A stretch of 64,000 nt of DNA from Tyzzerella sp. (GCA_017465565.1 JAFTWA010000012.1:1-64000), one strand, 5' to 3'; shown: positions 7,525 through 17,084, counted from the first letter of the stretch. The notes: a model not told the origin generated them from the letters alone. Made by a program: numbers and translations.

Positions 7525-8943
7525 ATGAAAAAATTATTTCGTATGATTCTTATTTTATGTTTTTTAGTTTCAGCAACTCTGATTGTATCAGCTGAGGATA
7601 CATCTTCTGTTAAATTAAATTTAGAAAATGGTGATATTGATATCACACCGACAGGCTATACACAAGGCGGCGGACAAGAGGTGGCTTTTACTGGTGATTA
7701 TGTAATCACTGGGTCACTTACTTATGATACACCACTTCAAATCGTGAATAATTCAGGCGAAGAAGCAACATTTGATATCACATTAAATAATGCTAAAATC
7801 GTCGGGGACATGGATTGCACTGCATTTCGTATTGATGGGAATAGCCCCGTTGTTCTGAATCTCACTATTGAAGGTGTATGCGAAATTAACGCAGACAATC
7901 ATTCAGCGATTAAAGTTGGTAATAATTCGTCTGTTACAGTCAATATAACAACCGCAGAGAATGCAAAACTTACATTAACAAGAAGAGATTCTGATGGTTC
8001 TAGACCTGAAGTTTATGATACTGATGGCAGGGGAAATCTTGATTTGCTCACCGTAAAAATTGATGATGTAATTCCATATAATTATAATAATAAACCATTT
8101 GTTACACATACTCACCAATTTGGAACATATGAACCAGATAATGGTACTGCTACCTGTAAAGAGGACGGAACAAAAAGCGCAACCTGTAGCGAATGTAACG
8201 GTCTCCACACTATCACCGATGAAGGCAGCAAGAAACATATTTTTGAAACAGGCGTCTGTCCTTTCTGCGGTCTCCACGGTGCAGACCTTCAACAAGAAGG
8301 TATTACCTGGCTCAAATATGAGATGAATGACTCAACAACATGGTTTGGAATTGATAACAGCAATGATGAATTTGAAGAAGGCAGTCATTTCTGGATTGAA
8401 TGGATAAATCCTGAAAATCAAACTTCTTATAATGCTTATTGGAATCAACTGGATACAAAGCATAAAGATAACATTGAAAATAATAACTATAAGTTATTCC
8501 AGATTGGTGTAACAAAAAAAGACGGAACGGAATATACAATTTTAGATGAAGGCAAGTCAGCATCGCTCTATGTTCAAACAGCAGATGATTGGGACAAAGA
8601 TGATCTAAAAGCTGCATACATTTCAAACGGTGCTGACGAAGATGTATTTCTGGAAGTTATCGATAACTTAGAATATACAGATGGCAAAGCACAATTTGCA
8701 AAGCTTACCTTAAAACATTTTTCACCATATATCATATATGACGAACTAACAGCAGATGAAGAAAAAACTGACACTTCAATCCTTCCAGAAGATGTTCCAA
8801 CTGGCGACTCTGGTAAAGGCGCTACAGGTGTTCCAAAAACAGGAGATACTTCTTCTCTCGTACTGATGGGTCTTTTCGGTATTTCTTGTGCAGTCATTGT
8901 TTATACAACCAAGCAATCTTTCAAAAGAACACACAGACAATAG
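7525..8943 (+). CDS. Sortase-anchored surface protein with VPKTG sorting signal
   Basis: The 472-residue protein has a Sec signal peptide ending near SAE, a beta-rich N-terminal region (about 35-180) resembling carbohydrate-binding or beta-helix domains, and a HTHQFGTYEPDNGTATCKED segment with paired Cys (CSEC, CPFC) at about 195-255. A further beta domain follows. At the C-terminus are VPKTGD, a hydrophobic helix and a basic tail KQSFKRTHRQ. VPKTG is a variant LPXTG motif for sortase attachment to peptidoglycan. The ATG at 7525 follows AAAGGAGAG. No sortase is in the window. Ligand unknown. Confidence 0.82.
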   Translation: MKKLFRMILILCFLVSATLIVSAEDTSSVKLNLENGDIDITPTGYTQGGGQEVAFTGDYVITGSLTYDTPLQIVNNSGEEATFDITLNNAKIVGDMDCTAFRIDGNSPVVLNLTIEGVCEINADNHSAIKVGNNSSVTVNITTAENAKLTLTRRDSDGSRPEVYDTDGRGNLDLLTVKIDDVIPYNYNNKPFVTHTHQFGTYEPDNGTATCKEDGTKSATCSECNGLHTITDEGSKKHIFETGVCPFCGLHGADLQQEGITWLKYEMNDSTTWFGIDNSNDEFEEGSHFWIEWINPENQTSYNAYWNQLDTKHKDNIENNNYKLFQIGVTKKDGTEYTILDEGKSASLYVQTADDWDKDDLKAAYISNGADEDVFLEVIDNLEYTDGKAQFAKLTLKHFSPYIIYDELTADEEKTDTSILPEDVPTGDSGKGATGVPKTGDTSSLVLMGLFGISCAVIVYTTKQSFKRTHRQ

Positions 8944-8971
8944 TTTGTGTAAGAGAAGAATAATACGTATA

Positions 8972-9015
8972 AAGACACCCTGTGGTTTTCAAATCCCACA
9001 GAGTGTCTTGTTTTA
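8972..9015. terminator. Bidirectional terminator between the surface protein and aconitase X genes
   Basis: AAGACACCCTGTGG (8972-8985) and CCCACAGAGTGTCTT (8995-9009) form a long stem followed by GTTTTAT on the plus strand. It lies between two convergent genes, and on the minus strand the stem is followed by a shorter T-tract. Confidence 0.75.
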
Positions 9016-9026
9016 TGTTATATACT

Positions 9027-9473
9027 TTACTCTACTTCAACAACACCATTCTCTTTAATCGTAATTTTCATTCCATCCTTCACATATTTAAGGAACTCAT
9101 CGCCAAGAGAATCTACAACAGGCATTGTAACTCTATCCACCCAAACGTCAGCCAAAACTGCACCAGCTGCTGCGAGGGAATCAATATGATTTGCAAACAA
9201 CATACATGCAGGATTCTTTTCCAAAGCACACGCACAGTAAAGTACAAGTCCACCAGTTGTTGAACCGATTGTCTGAGGCAGACAAAGAGCTTTTCCAATA
9301 AGAGCTTTCCCGTGCAGTTCCTCATTGTTTTGGTCGCCACATTTTACTTCTTTATCCCCAAACTGCAATGCCATTTGAAGAGATGCCAATGTATTAAATC
9401 CTTGCGTAGTCACAACAGCCTCTGCTGTTACCTGACCAGGTGTAATTACTCTTCCCTGAAACTGTTTCATCAC
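9027..9473 (-). CDS. Aconitase X small subunit (swivel domain, DUF126)
   Basis: The 148-residue protein matches the DUF126/aconitase X swivelling domain: the GRVITPGQVTAEAVVTTQGF start, the IGKALCLPQTIGSTTGGLVL core that contributes an active-site loop, and a C-terminal beta domain. It overlaps the stop of the large-subunit gene, indicating stoichiometric synthesis. In separated bacterial AcnX enzymes the two subunits form one dehydratase. Characterised AcnX members dehydrate cis-3-hydroxyproline (bacteria) or mevalonate 5-phosphate (archaea). The substrate here is not known. Confidence 0.85.
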   Translation of the reverse strand: MMKQFQGRVITPGQVTAEAVVTTQGFNTLASLQMALQFGDKEVKCGDQNNEELHGKALIGKALCLPQTIGSTTGGLVLYCACALEKNPACMLFANHIDSLAAAGAVLADVWVDRVTMPVVDSLGDEFLKYVKDGMKITIKENGVVEVE

Positions 9474-10747
9474 TATTTACCTCCCTTCGTAATCGCGCTG
9501 AGTATCTCATCATCCGTATAATATCTTGCACTTGTGTATGTACGAAGTTTGTTAGACGAAGTGATGACTGGCATCGTCTTGCAAAGCGGATTGTTCATAT
9601 ACATAAGTGGGCAAATATAGGATGTAATAACACCAGTAGCCTTAAGTCGTGCGGCATACTCTGTCTTTTCAAAGGTTTCCAGTACACCTGGAGCTGCAGT
9701 AAGTACTGTAGGAATCACAACTTTCTTCTTTCCACTTTCTTTCAATCCCTTTTCAATCTTATCAGTCCAATCCTTAAGTTGCTCCATTGAAAGATGAGGG
9801 CATCCTACGAAGCAAAGCTTTGGAGCTGCATTCGGGTTCTTCCAGATAACTGGGTAACTCTTCTTTACCCGCTCTAATTCTGCGTCATCAATAATATATT
9901 CTTTTGCACCTTCAGCGATTAAGTTTTTGCCAAGTTCCACTGCTTCAGGAGTAAGATTCGCAATATGATAAAGTCCTACTGCACCATTAGACGCTGTTGC
10001 TGCGCCAAAGTCTTTCAGGTATGCTTTTGCAGAGTCGTTTAACTCGCTGCCAATCCACTTATCAAGTCCAATAACATAAGGAACGTCTTCCATGACCTTC
10101 ATACCGATTGCTGAGCCAAGAAGCTGTGCTTCTGGTTTCTTTGTTGTCTGTACTTTCACTACCCAAGTAGCTTTTCTGCCTTCGTCTGTAAGAAGTCCGA
10201 AATATGGAACATAACCCACAATAGAACCCATAATGTCAATGATACCTGAATTACGGTTACATCTTGCACCAAGCACGGAGTTGGCGTAAACTACTGCACT
10301 TGATTCTGCCCAAGAGAGCACGTCTCCCTTTTCCGGTACATTACCTACTTCATCCATATAACAGGTACAACTGAATGCATTCTTATCCATAAGACCAAGT
10401 TTTTCAAGCTGCTCCTCATAGAAGTCCTGTTTTGTGTACATAAATTTATTGAACACTAGGTTCTGCAAGAAATTGGCAGGTACATTTTTATCAATAGGAC
10501 GCGGGTCTACTGAAAATTTCTGTCCTGAAGCAACGCCTGCATCCAAAATCTGCTGCATGAGGTCGTACACTGGTGACATTACCTTAAGTCCAAATGATGT
10601 TACAAGATGATTGTATTTTGATGTAATTGGAACAAGCTTTTCTGCTTCAAATGCTTCTCCGTACATCACTAATGTTTTCATTACTTTTGCAAGTGTTTCC
10701 CCTTTTTCGCCATCGAGAATCGCTTGTTGTTCTTTTGTCAATAACAT
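9473..10747 (-). CDS. Aconitase X large (catalytic) subunit, DUF521
   Basis: The 424-residue protein is the catalytic part of an aconitase X dehydratase. It begins with the typical MLLTKEQQAILDGEKGETLAKVM, includes a VYANSVLGARCNRNSG segment equivalent to the cluster or substrate region of AcnX, and has LCFVGCPHLSMEQL near residue 305. Cysteines at the expected positions could hold an Fe-S cluster. It lies 21 bp downstream of the flavin reductase gene and overlaps the small subunit. A hydroxyproline dehydratase is a plausible role because bacterial homologues act on cis-3-hydroxy-L-proline, but that is inference. Confidence 0.85.
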   Translation of the reverse strand: MLLTKEQQAILDGEKGETLAKVMKTLVMYGEAFEAEKLVPITSKYNHLVTSFGLKVMSPVYDLMQQILDAGVASGQKFSVDPRPIDKNVPANFLQNLVFNKFMYTKQDFYEEQLEKLGLMDKNAFSCTCYMDEVGNVPEKGDVLSWAESSAVVYANSVLGARCNRNSGIIDIMGSIVGYVPYFGLLTDEGRKATWVVKVQTTKKPEAQLLGSAIGMKVMEDVPYVIGLDKWIGSELNDSAKAYLKDFGAATASNGAVGLYHIANLTPEAVELGKNLIAEGAKEYIIDDAELERVKKSYPVIWKNPNAAPKLCFVGCPHLSMEQLKDWTDKIEKGLKESGKKKVVIPTVLTAAPGVLETFEKTEYAARLKATGVITSYICPLMYMNNPLCKTMPVITSSNKLRTYTSARYYTDDEILSAITKGGK

Positions 10748-10768
10748 ATTTTCTCTCTCCTTATCAAA

Positions 10769-12829
10769 TTAGAGTTTCATACATACGTCCCATGCGCCCC
10801 AAATAACAGTTCTAAGGTTACCCACCTTAGAAGCGTCACCAATCACATGAATGTGACTTCCTTTTGGCGCAACAGGTGCTGGATTGTAACCAACTGACAG
10901 AATTACAGAATCGGCTGGGATTTCAAAAGTCTTTCCTTCCTTATCTTTCACTGTAACTGATTTTTCTCCAATTTCACACAAACCGGTTTCTAAGTGTACC
11001 GGAACCTTGTTTGTCTCGAAGAAATCACGGAGATAGCTTGTATTTGCAAGGCAGATTCCTTTTGTCGTAATAAGGTCGTCCTGCATTTCTACGATTGCTG
11101 GCTTTTTGCCCAAGAGGTAAAGTTCATATGCAATTTCACAGCCTGTGAGTCCGCCACCGATTACTACCACATGTTCGCCAACACTCTTCTTCCCAAGGAG
11201 ATAATCAACTGCTTCAATTGCAGTTTCCGCTCCCTTTACAGGAATTCTCTTTGCCACAGCACCTGTAGCAACGATAACTTCATCAGCATCAAGCGTTGTA
11301 ACGTCCTTGATTTCTGTGTTCATATTTACTTCAATTGGATATTTTGCAAGTTCACGGATATACCAGGCAATGAGTGCACGGTCCTTTTCTTTGAAAGAAG
11401 GTGCTGCAGCAGCGATAAATACGCCGCCAAGCTTGTCACTCTTTTCATAAAGACTTACCTTATGTCCGCGCTTTGCACAGACAATCGCTGCTTCCATTCC
11501 ACCGATACCGCCACCGATAATCGCAATCTTTTTCTCTTTCTTTGCAGGTTTAATATAATATTTCTTTGACTGCATTGTCTCAGGATTAAGCGCACAACGA
11601 GCAAGTCCCATGGTATCTGTCAGGTCCTGTGTATTTGCATGTCCTTTAGATGATGAGAAGTTGAAACAGCCACTATGACAGCAGATACAAGGTTTGATAT
11701 CGTCGATTCTATCCTCAATCATCTTCGTAATCCATTCAGGATCTGTAAGGAATTGACGCGCAATACCCACACCATCAATTTTACCTTCTGCAACGGCCTT
11801 TGCCCCTACCTCTGGATCCATTCTTCCTGCACAAACTACAGGAATGTCAACAAACTTTTTGATATGCGCAACATCATCCAGGTTACAGTTTTCAGGCATA
11901 TACATCGGTGGATGTGCCCAGTACCAAGAATCATATGTACCGTTATCTGCATTCAGCATATCGTATCCCATATCTTGAAGATACTTGGCAGCCTTTTCAG
12001 ATTCCTCCATGTTTCTTCCCACTTCCACATATTCTTCACCAGGCATCGCACCTTTACAGAATCCCTTCATCTTAGACTCTACTGAATAGCGAAGTGAAAC
12101 AGGGTAATCTTCTCCACATGCCTCTTTGATTGCCTTTACAACCTCTGCTGCAAAGCGATAACGGTTTTCAAAGCTGCCACCGTATTCGTCGGTACGTTTA
12201 TTAAAGAATTCCATTGAAAACTGGTCTAAGAGATACCCTTCATGCACAGCGTGAACTTCAACACCATCAACTCCCGCTTCCTTACAAAGCTTTGCAGTTT
12301 TCGCAAATGCTTCTATAATTTCATGAATCTGCTCCACTGTCATCTCAGGGCAGATAATATCATGCGCCCAGCGTGAAGGCTGTTCACTAGGGCTCGCAAG
12401 CTCATGAGAAGTATCAATCACTGGCTTTATGAGCGCTCTAGTAATTTTATTTTTATGAAGTGGAGCCACAAGCTCTGTGATAGCCCATGAACGGCCCATA
12501 CCAGCTGTTAACTGAATAAACAGCTTTGCACCTGTTTTATGAATCTCATCCATAAACTCTTTCAGTTCTTCAAACATTTTTGGATTTTGCCAAAGCCATT
12601 TTCCCCAGAAAGTATCACGCAGTGGCGCAATACCAGGGATGATAAGACCTACGTTGTTGTTTGCCCTTTCCAAGAAAAGCTTCGCTGCTTCCTTATCAAA
12701 ATGACAACCTCCAAGTTCAAACCATCCAAACAAGGATGTGCCGCCCATTGGACACATAACAATGCGGTTTTTAATCTCTACGTTGCCTACTTTCCATGGA
12801 GAAAATAATGATTCATATTTTTTGTCCAT
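10769..12829 (-). CDS. Old-Yellow-Enzyme/FAD reductase of the 2,4-dienoyl-CoA reductase family
   Basis: The 686-residue protein has an N-terminal FMN-binding TIM barrel (about 1-370), a [4Fe-4S] segment CICCHSGC with a fourth Cys after LAR, and C-terminal FAD and NAD(P) Rossmann folds (IIGGGIGGMEAA near 440, VIGGGLTGCEIAYEL near 560). This is the plan of 2,4-dienoyl-CoA reductase and trimethylamine dehydrogenase. It should reduce an activated double bond. The ATG at 12829 follows GAAAGGAAAA. Being first in an operon with aconitase X, it probably reduces the dehydration product or a related enoate or imine; the substrate is not visible. Confidence 0.82.
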   Translation of the reverse strand: MDKKYESLFSPWKVGNVEIKNRIVMCPMGGTSLFGWFELGGCHFDKEAAKLFLERANNNVGLIIPGIAPLRDTFWGKWLWQNPKMFEELKEFMDEIHKTGAKLFIQLTAGMGRSWAITELVAPLHKNKITRALIKPVIDTSHELASPSEQPSRWAHDIICPEMTVEQIHEIIEAFAKTAKLCKEAGVDGVEVHAVHEGYLLDQFSMEFFNKRTDEYGGSFENRYRFAAEVVKAIKEACGEDYPVSLRYSVESKMKGFCKGAMPGEEYVEVGRNMEESEKAAKYLQDMGYDMLNADNGTYDSWYWAHPPMYMPENCNLDDVAHIKKFVDIPVVCAGRMDPEVGAKAVAEGKIDGVGIARQFLTDPEWITKMIEDRIDDIKPCICCHSGCFNFSSSKGHANTQDLTDTMGLARCALNPETMQSKKYYIKPAKKEKKIAIIGGGIGGMEAAIVCAKRGHKVSLYEKSDKLGGVFIAAAAPSFKEKDRALIAWYIRELAKYPIEVNMNTEIKDVTTLDADEVIVATGAVAKRIPVKGAETAIEAVDYLLGKKSVGEHVVVIGGGLTGCEIAYELYLLGKKPAIVEMQDDLITTKGICLANTSYLRDFFETNKVPVHLETGLCEIGEKSVTVKDKEGKTFEIPADSVILSVGYNPAPVAPKGSHIHVIGDASKVGNLRTVIWGAWDVCMKL

Positions 12830-12855
12830 TTGTATTTTTCCTTTCATTTGTAATA

Positions 12856-12884
12856 TTTAAAAATAACATTTTCAGATATGTCAA
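12856..12884 (-). promoter_or_regulatory. Promoter of the flavin reductase/aconitase X operon
   Basis: A perfect TTGACA (12879-12884) on the minus strand is followed after 17 bases by TTTAAA (12856-12861), a moderate -10. It lies about 27 bp ahead of the ATG, so the operon is probably transcribed separately from spoIVB. Confidence 0.5.
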
Positions 12885-12922
12885 GTATATCAGAGAGTCG
12901 TTGATTCGTCAACTTGCCTGAT

Positions 12923-13987
12923 TTATCCATCTGCATTCATCATATCTTCAATAAATATCCCGTACCCTCTCGTTGGGTCATTTACAAGAACATGCGTTAC
13001 AGCACCTACAATCTTTCCATGTTGAAGTATCGGACTCCCCGACATTCCCTGCACAATACCTCCTGTTAGTTCTAGAAGTTCTTCATCCACAATTTCGATT
13101 ATGATTCCTTTATTTTCATCTCTGGTAAAATAATCTACGTTCTTAATCTTGATATCATATTCTTTCACTTCTCCATCCACCGCACATCTTATCACCGCAG
13201 CGCCTAACTCTATCTCCCGTTTTTCACATATCTCCATTGCCTCCTGTTCTTCAAACAGAGCATCTACATTCTTTATTGTTCCATAAATTCCACATTCTGT
13301 ATTGTCCTCTATTGTTCCAAGTATGTTATGACGATTATAGATAATAATCCCCTCTAATCCTCCGGGCGTGCCCTTCTCACCTTTCTGAATTCCTATAATA
13401 TTTGTCACATATACAGTGCCATTTTCTATCTCTAATAGTTCCTCTGTGTCTGTATCGTGAATTCCATGTCCTAAAGCGCCAAACTCGCCACTTGATGTCA
13501 AATAAGTAATTGTTCCAAGTCCCTGCACGCTGTCTCTCACCCAGATTCCAAGCTTATATTCATTTGTATCCACTTCCACCGAATTCATTTTTACATCGAT
13601 GTATTCTTCTTCGCGTCGAATGCTAAGAACTACTTCCCTGGAATCCAGCCTTCCAACTGCCTGTATCAAATCATTCTTACTATTTACTTCTTCCCCATTA
13701 ATTCCAACGATATAGTCTCCCGATTTTACCAGATTTTTGGCAGGCGCATATTCTGTTCCATCCATCCCCTCGATACTGTCTGTATCAAGCACCAGCACTC
13801 CATCGGTTTCCATATAAATTCCGATGGGCATGCCTCCAGGAATCAACAAAGTACTATCTACTCCCCTTGTACTGACCTCCTGTCTTTTTTCTTCATCCTG
13901 CAATTCTTCTATACCTAAGTTCGTTCCTAAAATAGTAGCTAAAAGTACTAAAATAATTAAAATCCGCCGATACCAAATCTTTCGCAT
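12923..13987 (-). CDS. spoIVB: SpoIVB serine peptidase of the sigma-K checkpoint
   Basis: The 354-residue protein has an N-terminal membrane anchor (about 7-25), a PDZ domain (about 55-130) and a SpoIVB peptidase domain. His174 lies in FGALGHGIHD and the nucleophile Ser in GMSGSPI (316-318), with Asp301 upstream. In Bacillus SpoIVB is made in the forespore and signals across the intermembrane space to activate SpoIVFB and pro-sigma-K. A CATTATA motif at 14017-14023 on the minus strand resembles a sigma-F/G -10, although no convincing -35 was seen. The recN terminator lies upstream. The usual downstream neighbour spo0A is absent. Confidence 0.93.
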   Translation of the reverse strand: MRKIWYRRILIILVLLATILGTNLGIEELQDEEKRQEVSTRGVDSTLLIPGGMPIGIYMETDGVLVLDTDSIEGMDGTEYAPAKNLVKSGDYIVGINGEEVNSKNDLIQAVGRLDSREVVLSIRREEEYIDVKMNSVEVDTNEYKLGIWVRDSVQGLGTITYLTSSGEFGALGHGIHDTDTEELLEIENGTVYVTNIIGIQKGEKGTPGGLEGIIIYNRHNILGTIEDNTECGIYGTIKNVDALFEEQEAMEICEKREIELGAAVIRCAVDGEVKEYDIKIKNVDYFTRDENKGIIIEIVDEELLELTGGIVQGMSGSPILQHGKIVGAVTHVLVNDPTRGYGIFIEDMMNADG

Positions 13988-14033
13988 TCCACATCCTCCT
14001 TATTAATTCATCTTTTTATAATGCCCATTTACG

Positions 14034-14066
14034 AAAAAAACAGACACGTTTTTTCGTGTCTGTTTT
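14034..14066. terminator. Terminator downstream of recN
   Basis: A stem AACAGACACG/CGTGTCTGTT around a T6 loop is followed by T-runs on both strands. It separates recN from spoIVB, consistent with forespore-specific expression of spoIVB. Confidence 0.8.
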
Positions 14067-14098
14067 AGTATGTGGAATATTTATTTTTTGAATCTGTT

Positions 14099-15772
14099 TT
14101 ATTTTGTGCTCTTTGCCAATTGTTTCATCTCTGCTGCACTCTGCATTACTTTATCTGTAATCTCTGCACCGCCAAGGATGCGGGCAAGTTCTAAGATTTC
14201 GCCTTCTTTATCAAGTAATGAAATCATGGTTTTTGTCTTGCCATCTACGACTTTCTTTTCAATTGCATAATGTGCATCTGCCATAGCTGCAATCTGGGCA
14301 AGATGTGTGATGCAGATAACCTGATGGTTTTTTCCAATCACTGCCATTTTTTCAGAAACCTTCTGGGCAGTTCTTCCACTGATTCCCACATCAATTTCGT
14401 CAAAAATCAAAGTTTCAATCTGGTCTTTTTCTGCCATAACGGTCTTGATTGCCAGCATGATACGGGAAAGTTCTCCACCGGAAGCCACATCGCCAAGTGC
14501 TCTTACTGCCTCACCTGGATTCATGGAAATCATAAATTCCACTTCATCTGTTCCAGTCGCAGTAAAATGTTCTAATTCAGTAAAAACCATTTCAAATTTC
14601 ACATCCAGGAAATTCAAATCAAGAAGTCCCGATTTGATTGCTTCTGTGAGCTCTTTTGCTGCTTCTTTACGAAGTGCCGACAGTTTGTCCGACGTCTTTT
14701 TCACAGAAAGCTCTGCTTCCTGCAGATTTTTTCGAAGTGTTTCCAAGTAGACATCATAATCCTGAAGTTTTATTAGTGTCTCTTCTTTCTCTGCACAGTA
14801 TGCAAGAATTTCTTCTATGCTATTTCCATATTTTGATTTCAAACGATTGATTTCGTTTAAACGAGTTTCAATCTCATAAAATTCTTCTTCGGAAAATTCA
14901 AATGACTCACTATAATCCGAAAGTTCACGATTAAAATCATTTAATAAGCTGTCCACTTCTGATAGCTGATTGTATAATTCATTCGCATGCTCGTCGTAGC
15001 GCGATGCCTCTTGAAGGCAGAAAATAGCCCGACTCAAACAATCACTTGCATTTACATTGGACCTTGCAGTATAACCATAGGCCTCTTCTAAGCTGCCGGT
15101 AATCTTCTTGCCGTTTACCATACGACGGTACTGCTCTTCTAATATCTCATCTTCCCGCTCTTTTAGATTTGCATTCTGAATTTCGTTAATTTCAAATTCC
15201 AGAAAGCTCATTTCTTTGTTGCGTTCCTTTTCATCCAGATTCACTTCCTGCAGCTCTTCTTTGTATTTTTTATACACATGATAAGCGTCAAAAGTCTCCT
15301 CTTTGACATCTTTGATTTTATCCTTTGCAAATTCATCCAGAATTGTCAAATGATTCTTTTTATATAACAAAGACTGATGTTCATGCTGTCCGTGAATATC
15401 AATCAAAATTCCCGCTGCTTCTTTTAGCTGTGAAATGGAAACGCTCTCTCCATTAATCTTGCTCACACTTCGCTTTCCAATCAGTTTTCTGCTGAGTGTT
15501 ACAACGCCGTCTTCTGGATATACATCTATGTCTTTCAACATCTGAATCTGCGATTCATTTTCCACAAAGAATGTCAATTCCACATATCCAGATTCCTCCT
15601 CATTGCGCAGCAGTTCCGAAGAATATCTTCCTCCCAATGCAAGATTAATAGAGCCAAGAATGATTGATTTCCCGGCTCCAGTTTCTCCTGTCAAAATGTT
15701 AAGTCCATTTTTTAATTCTACTTCCATCTCGTCAATCAGGGCGAGATTCTTTACATATAGATTGTGTAACAT
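14099..15772 (-). CDS. recN: DNA repair protein RecN
   Basis: The 557-residue SMC-like ATPase shows Walker A GETGAGKSII near residue 30, long coiled coils in the middle (about 150-370), the signature SGGELSRIMLAIK and Walker B LIFDEIDVGISG near the C-terminus. RecN acts at double-strand breaks ahead of recombination. It follows argR by 33 bp, the conserved Firmicutes order argR-recN-spoIVB. Confidence 0.96.
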   Translation of the reverse strand: MLHNLYVKNLALIDEMEVELKNGLNILTGETGAGKSIILGSINLALGGRYSSELLRNEEESGYVELTFFVENESQIQMLKDIDVYPEDGVVTLSRKLIGKRSVSKINGESVSISQLKEAAGILIDIHGQHEHQSLLYKKNHLTILDEFAKDKIKDVKEETFDAYHVYKKYKEELQEVNLDEKERNKEMSFLEFEINEIQNANLKEREDEILEEQYRRMVNGKKITGSLEEAYGYTARSNVNASDCLSRAIFCLQEASRYDEHANELYNQLSEVDSLLNDFNRELSDYSESFEFSEEEFYEIETRLNEINRLKSKYGNSIEEILAYCAEKEETLIKLQDYDVYLETLRKNLQEAELSVKKTSDKLSALRKEAAKELTEAIKSGLLDLNFLDVKFEMVFTELEHFTATGTDEVEFMISMNPGEAVRALGDVASGGELSRIMLAIKTVMAEKDQIETLIFDEIDVGISGRTAQKVSEKMAVIGKNHQVICITHLAQIAAMADAHYAIEKKVVDGKTKTMISLLDKEGEILELARILGGAEITDKVMQSAAEMKQLAKSTK

Positions 15773-15805
15773 CTTTTATCTCCTAGTTACTCTCTTTGGC
15801 TAATC

Positions 15806-16255
15806 TTAGAGTACGAACTTCCGTATTTTCTCCATGACAACTGATGTTTCCTCTACGGTACGTATTGCGCACATAATGGTATCGTCCCCAGCGATACATC
15901 CCACTACTTCATTCCAATGCATTTCATCGATTGCAGCGGCAACTGCCATAGCCATTCCTGATACCGTTTTAATCACAAGAATATTCATAGCCATATCCAT
16001 AGAAACAAATCCGTCCTTCATAATACGGATATATTTATCCCGAAGGGCATTTTCAGTTGCTTTGAGGACAACATATTTTTGGCGTCCTCCATCTGTCTGC
16101 ACCTTCGTCAATTTCAAATCGCGAATATCTCTGGAAATGGTTGCCTGCGTAATTTGAAATCCTTCTGCTTTCAGCTTATCCGCCAATTCTTCCTGTGTCT
16201 CAATATGATATTTATTCACCAACTCTACAATCTTAGCATGTCTGTTTACTTTCAT
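15806..16255 (-). CDS. argR: Arginine repressor ArgR
   Basis: The 149-residue protein has an N-terminal winged helix (KIVELVNKYHIETQEELADK, then ITQATISRDIRDLKL) that binds ARG boxes, and a C-terminal hexamerisation and arginine-binding domain with VGCIAGDDTIMCAIRT. ArgR senses arginine and controls its synthesis and breakdown. Its place between nadK and recN is the conserved Clostridia/Bacilli arrangement. It begins two bases after nadK ends. Confidence 0.95.
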   Translation of the reverse strand: MKVNRHAKIVELVNKYHIETQEELADKLKAEGFQITQATISRDIRDLKLTKVQTDGGRQKYVVLKATENALRDKYIRIMKDGFVSMDMAMNILVIKTVSGMAMAVAAAIDEMHWNEVVGCIAGDDTIMCAIRTVEETSVVMEKIRKFVL

Positions 16256-16257
16256 TT

Positions 16258-17070
16258 TTAGTTCCCTTCCATCTTCTTTCTTAGTATTTCCAAGAAACTA
16301 ACCTTGCTTAGTTTTAAAAGCTTTGTTGTATGCTCCGCTTTTTGAATTACAACCTTATCCCCTGTATGAACTTCGATATTTCGTTCTCCATCGAAAGAGA
16401 TTCCGGCTTCCTCAATTCTGCCATCTCTTCCTTCTCCGATTTCGAGAACAATTTCATCCTCCGCCGAAAGCACAATGCTGCTCGTATTTAATGCGTGAGA
16501 ACAAATCGGTGTAATGACAATCATAGCCGCTGTTGGCTCGACAATTGGTCCGCCAGCAGAGAGGTTGTATGCGGTAGAACCGGTCGGTGTGGAAATAATA
16601 ATCCCATCTGCACGATATGTGTTTAAAAGTTCTCCATTTACATAGATATTAAACTGAATAATACGAAGTGCACCGGTTCTGGATAACACAATATCATTTA
16701 ATGCAATGTCTTCCAGTTTGCCATTTACCGTACCTCTTAGCATCATTCTTTCTTCCACCTGTATCTCTCCAGCAATGAGACGGTCGATGCTCTCTTCAAT
16801 GCTGCTAACCTCCACCTCTGCCAAATAACCAAGTGTTCCCATATTTATGCCAAGAAGCGGAATATCCTGTGAACGGAGTTCCCTTGCCGCACGGATAATT
16901 GTTCCATCTCCGCCAAGTACCAGAACACAATCTATAGTTTCAGGCACTTCCTGCCCTTCCACCGCCAGAATGCACTCTTTCCCTTTGCTCTCTATGTAGT
17001 TTTTAATGCGATAGGTTGTCTCAAGCGATTTATCCTTCACTTGATTTGTAATTACGTAAAATCGATTCAT
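16258..17070 (-). CDS. nadK: NAD kinase
   Basis: The 270-residue enzyme phosphorylates NAD to NADP. It has the LGGDGTIIRAAREL nucleotide loop at about 52-65, the family block YRADGIIISTPTGSTAYNLS and the following AGGPIV near 155-180. Length fits the family. It lies 14 bp after tlyA in a tightly packed operon. Confidence 0.95.
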   Translation of the reverse strand: MNRFYVITNQVKDKSLETTYRIKNYIESKGKECILAVEGQEVPETIDCVLVLGGDGTIIRAARELRSQDIPLLGINMGTLGYLAEVEVSSIEESIDRLIAGEIQVEERMMLRGTVNGKLEDIALNDIVLSRTGALRIIQFNIYVNGELLNTYRADGIIISTPTGSTAYNLSAGGPIVEPTAAMIVITPICSHALNTSSIVLSAEDEIVLEIGEGRDGRIEEAGISFDGERNIEVHTGDKVVIQKAEHTTKLLKLSKVSFLEILRKKMEGN

Positions 17071-17084
17071 GTCATATCCTCTAG

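Noticed and set aside
10994-11569. 191-codon plus-strand open frame
   Set aside because: Antisense to the flavin reductase gene; its codons mirror that gene and no family is recognised.
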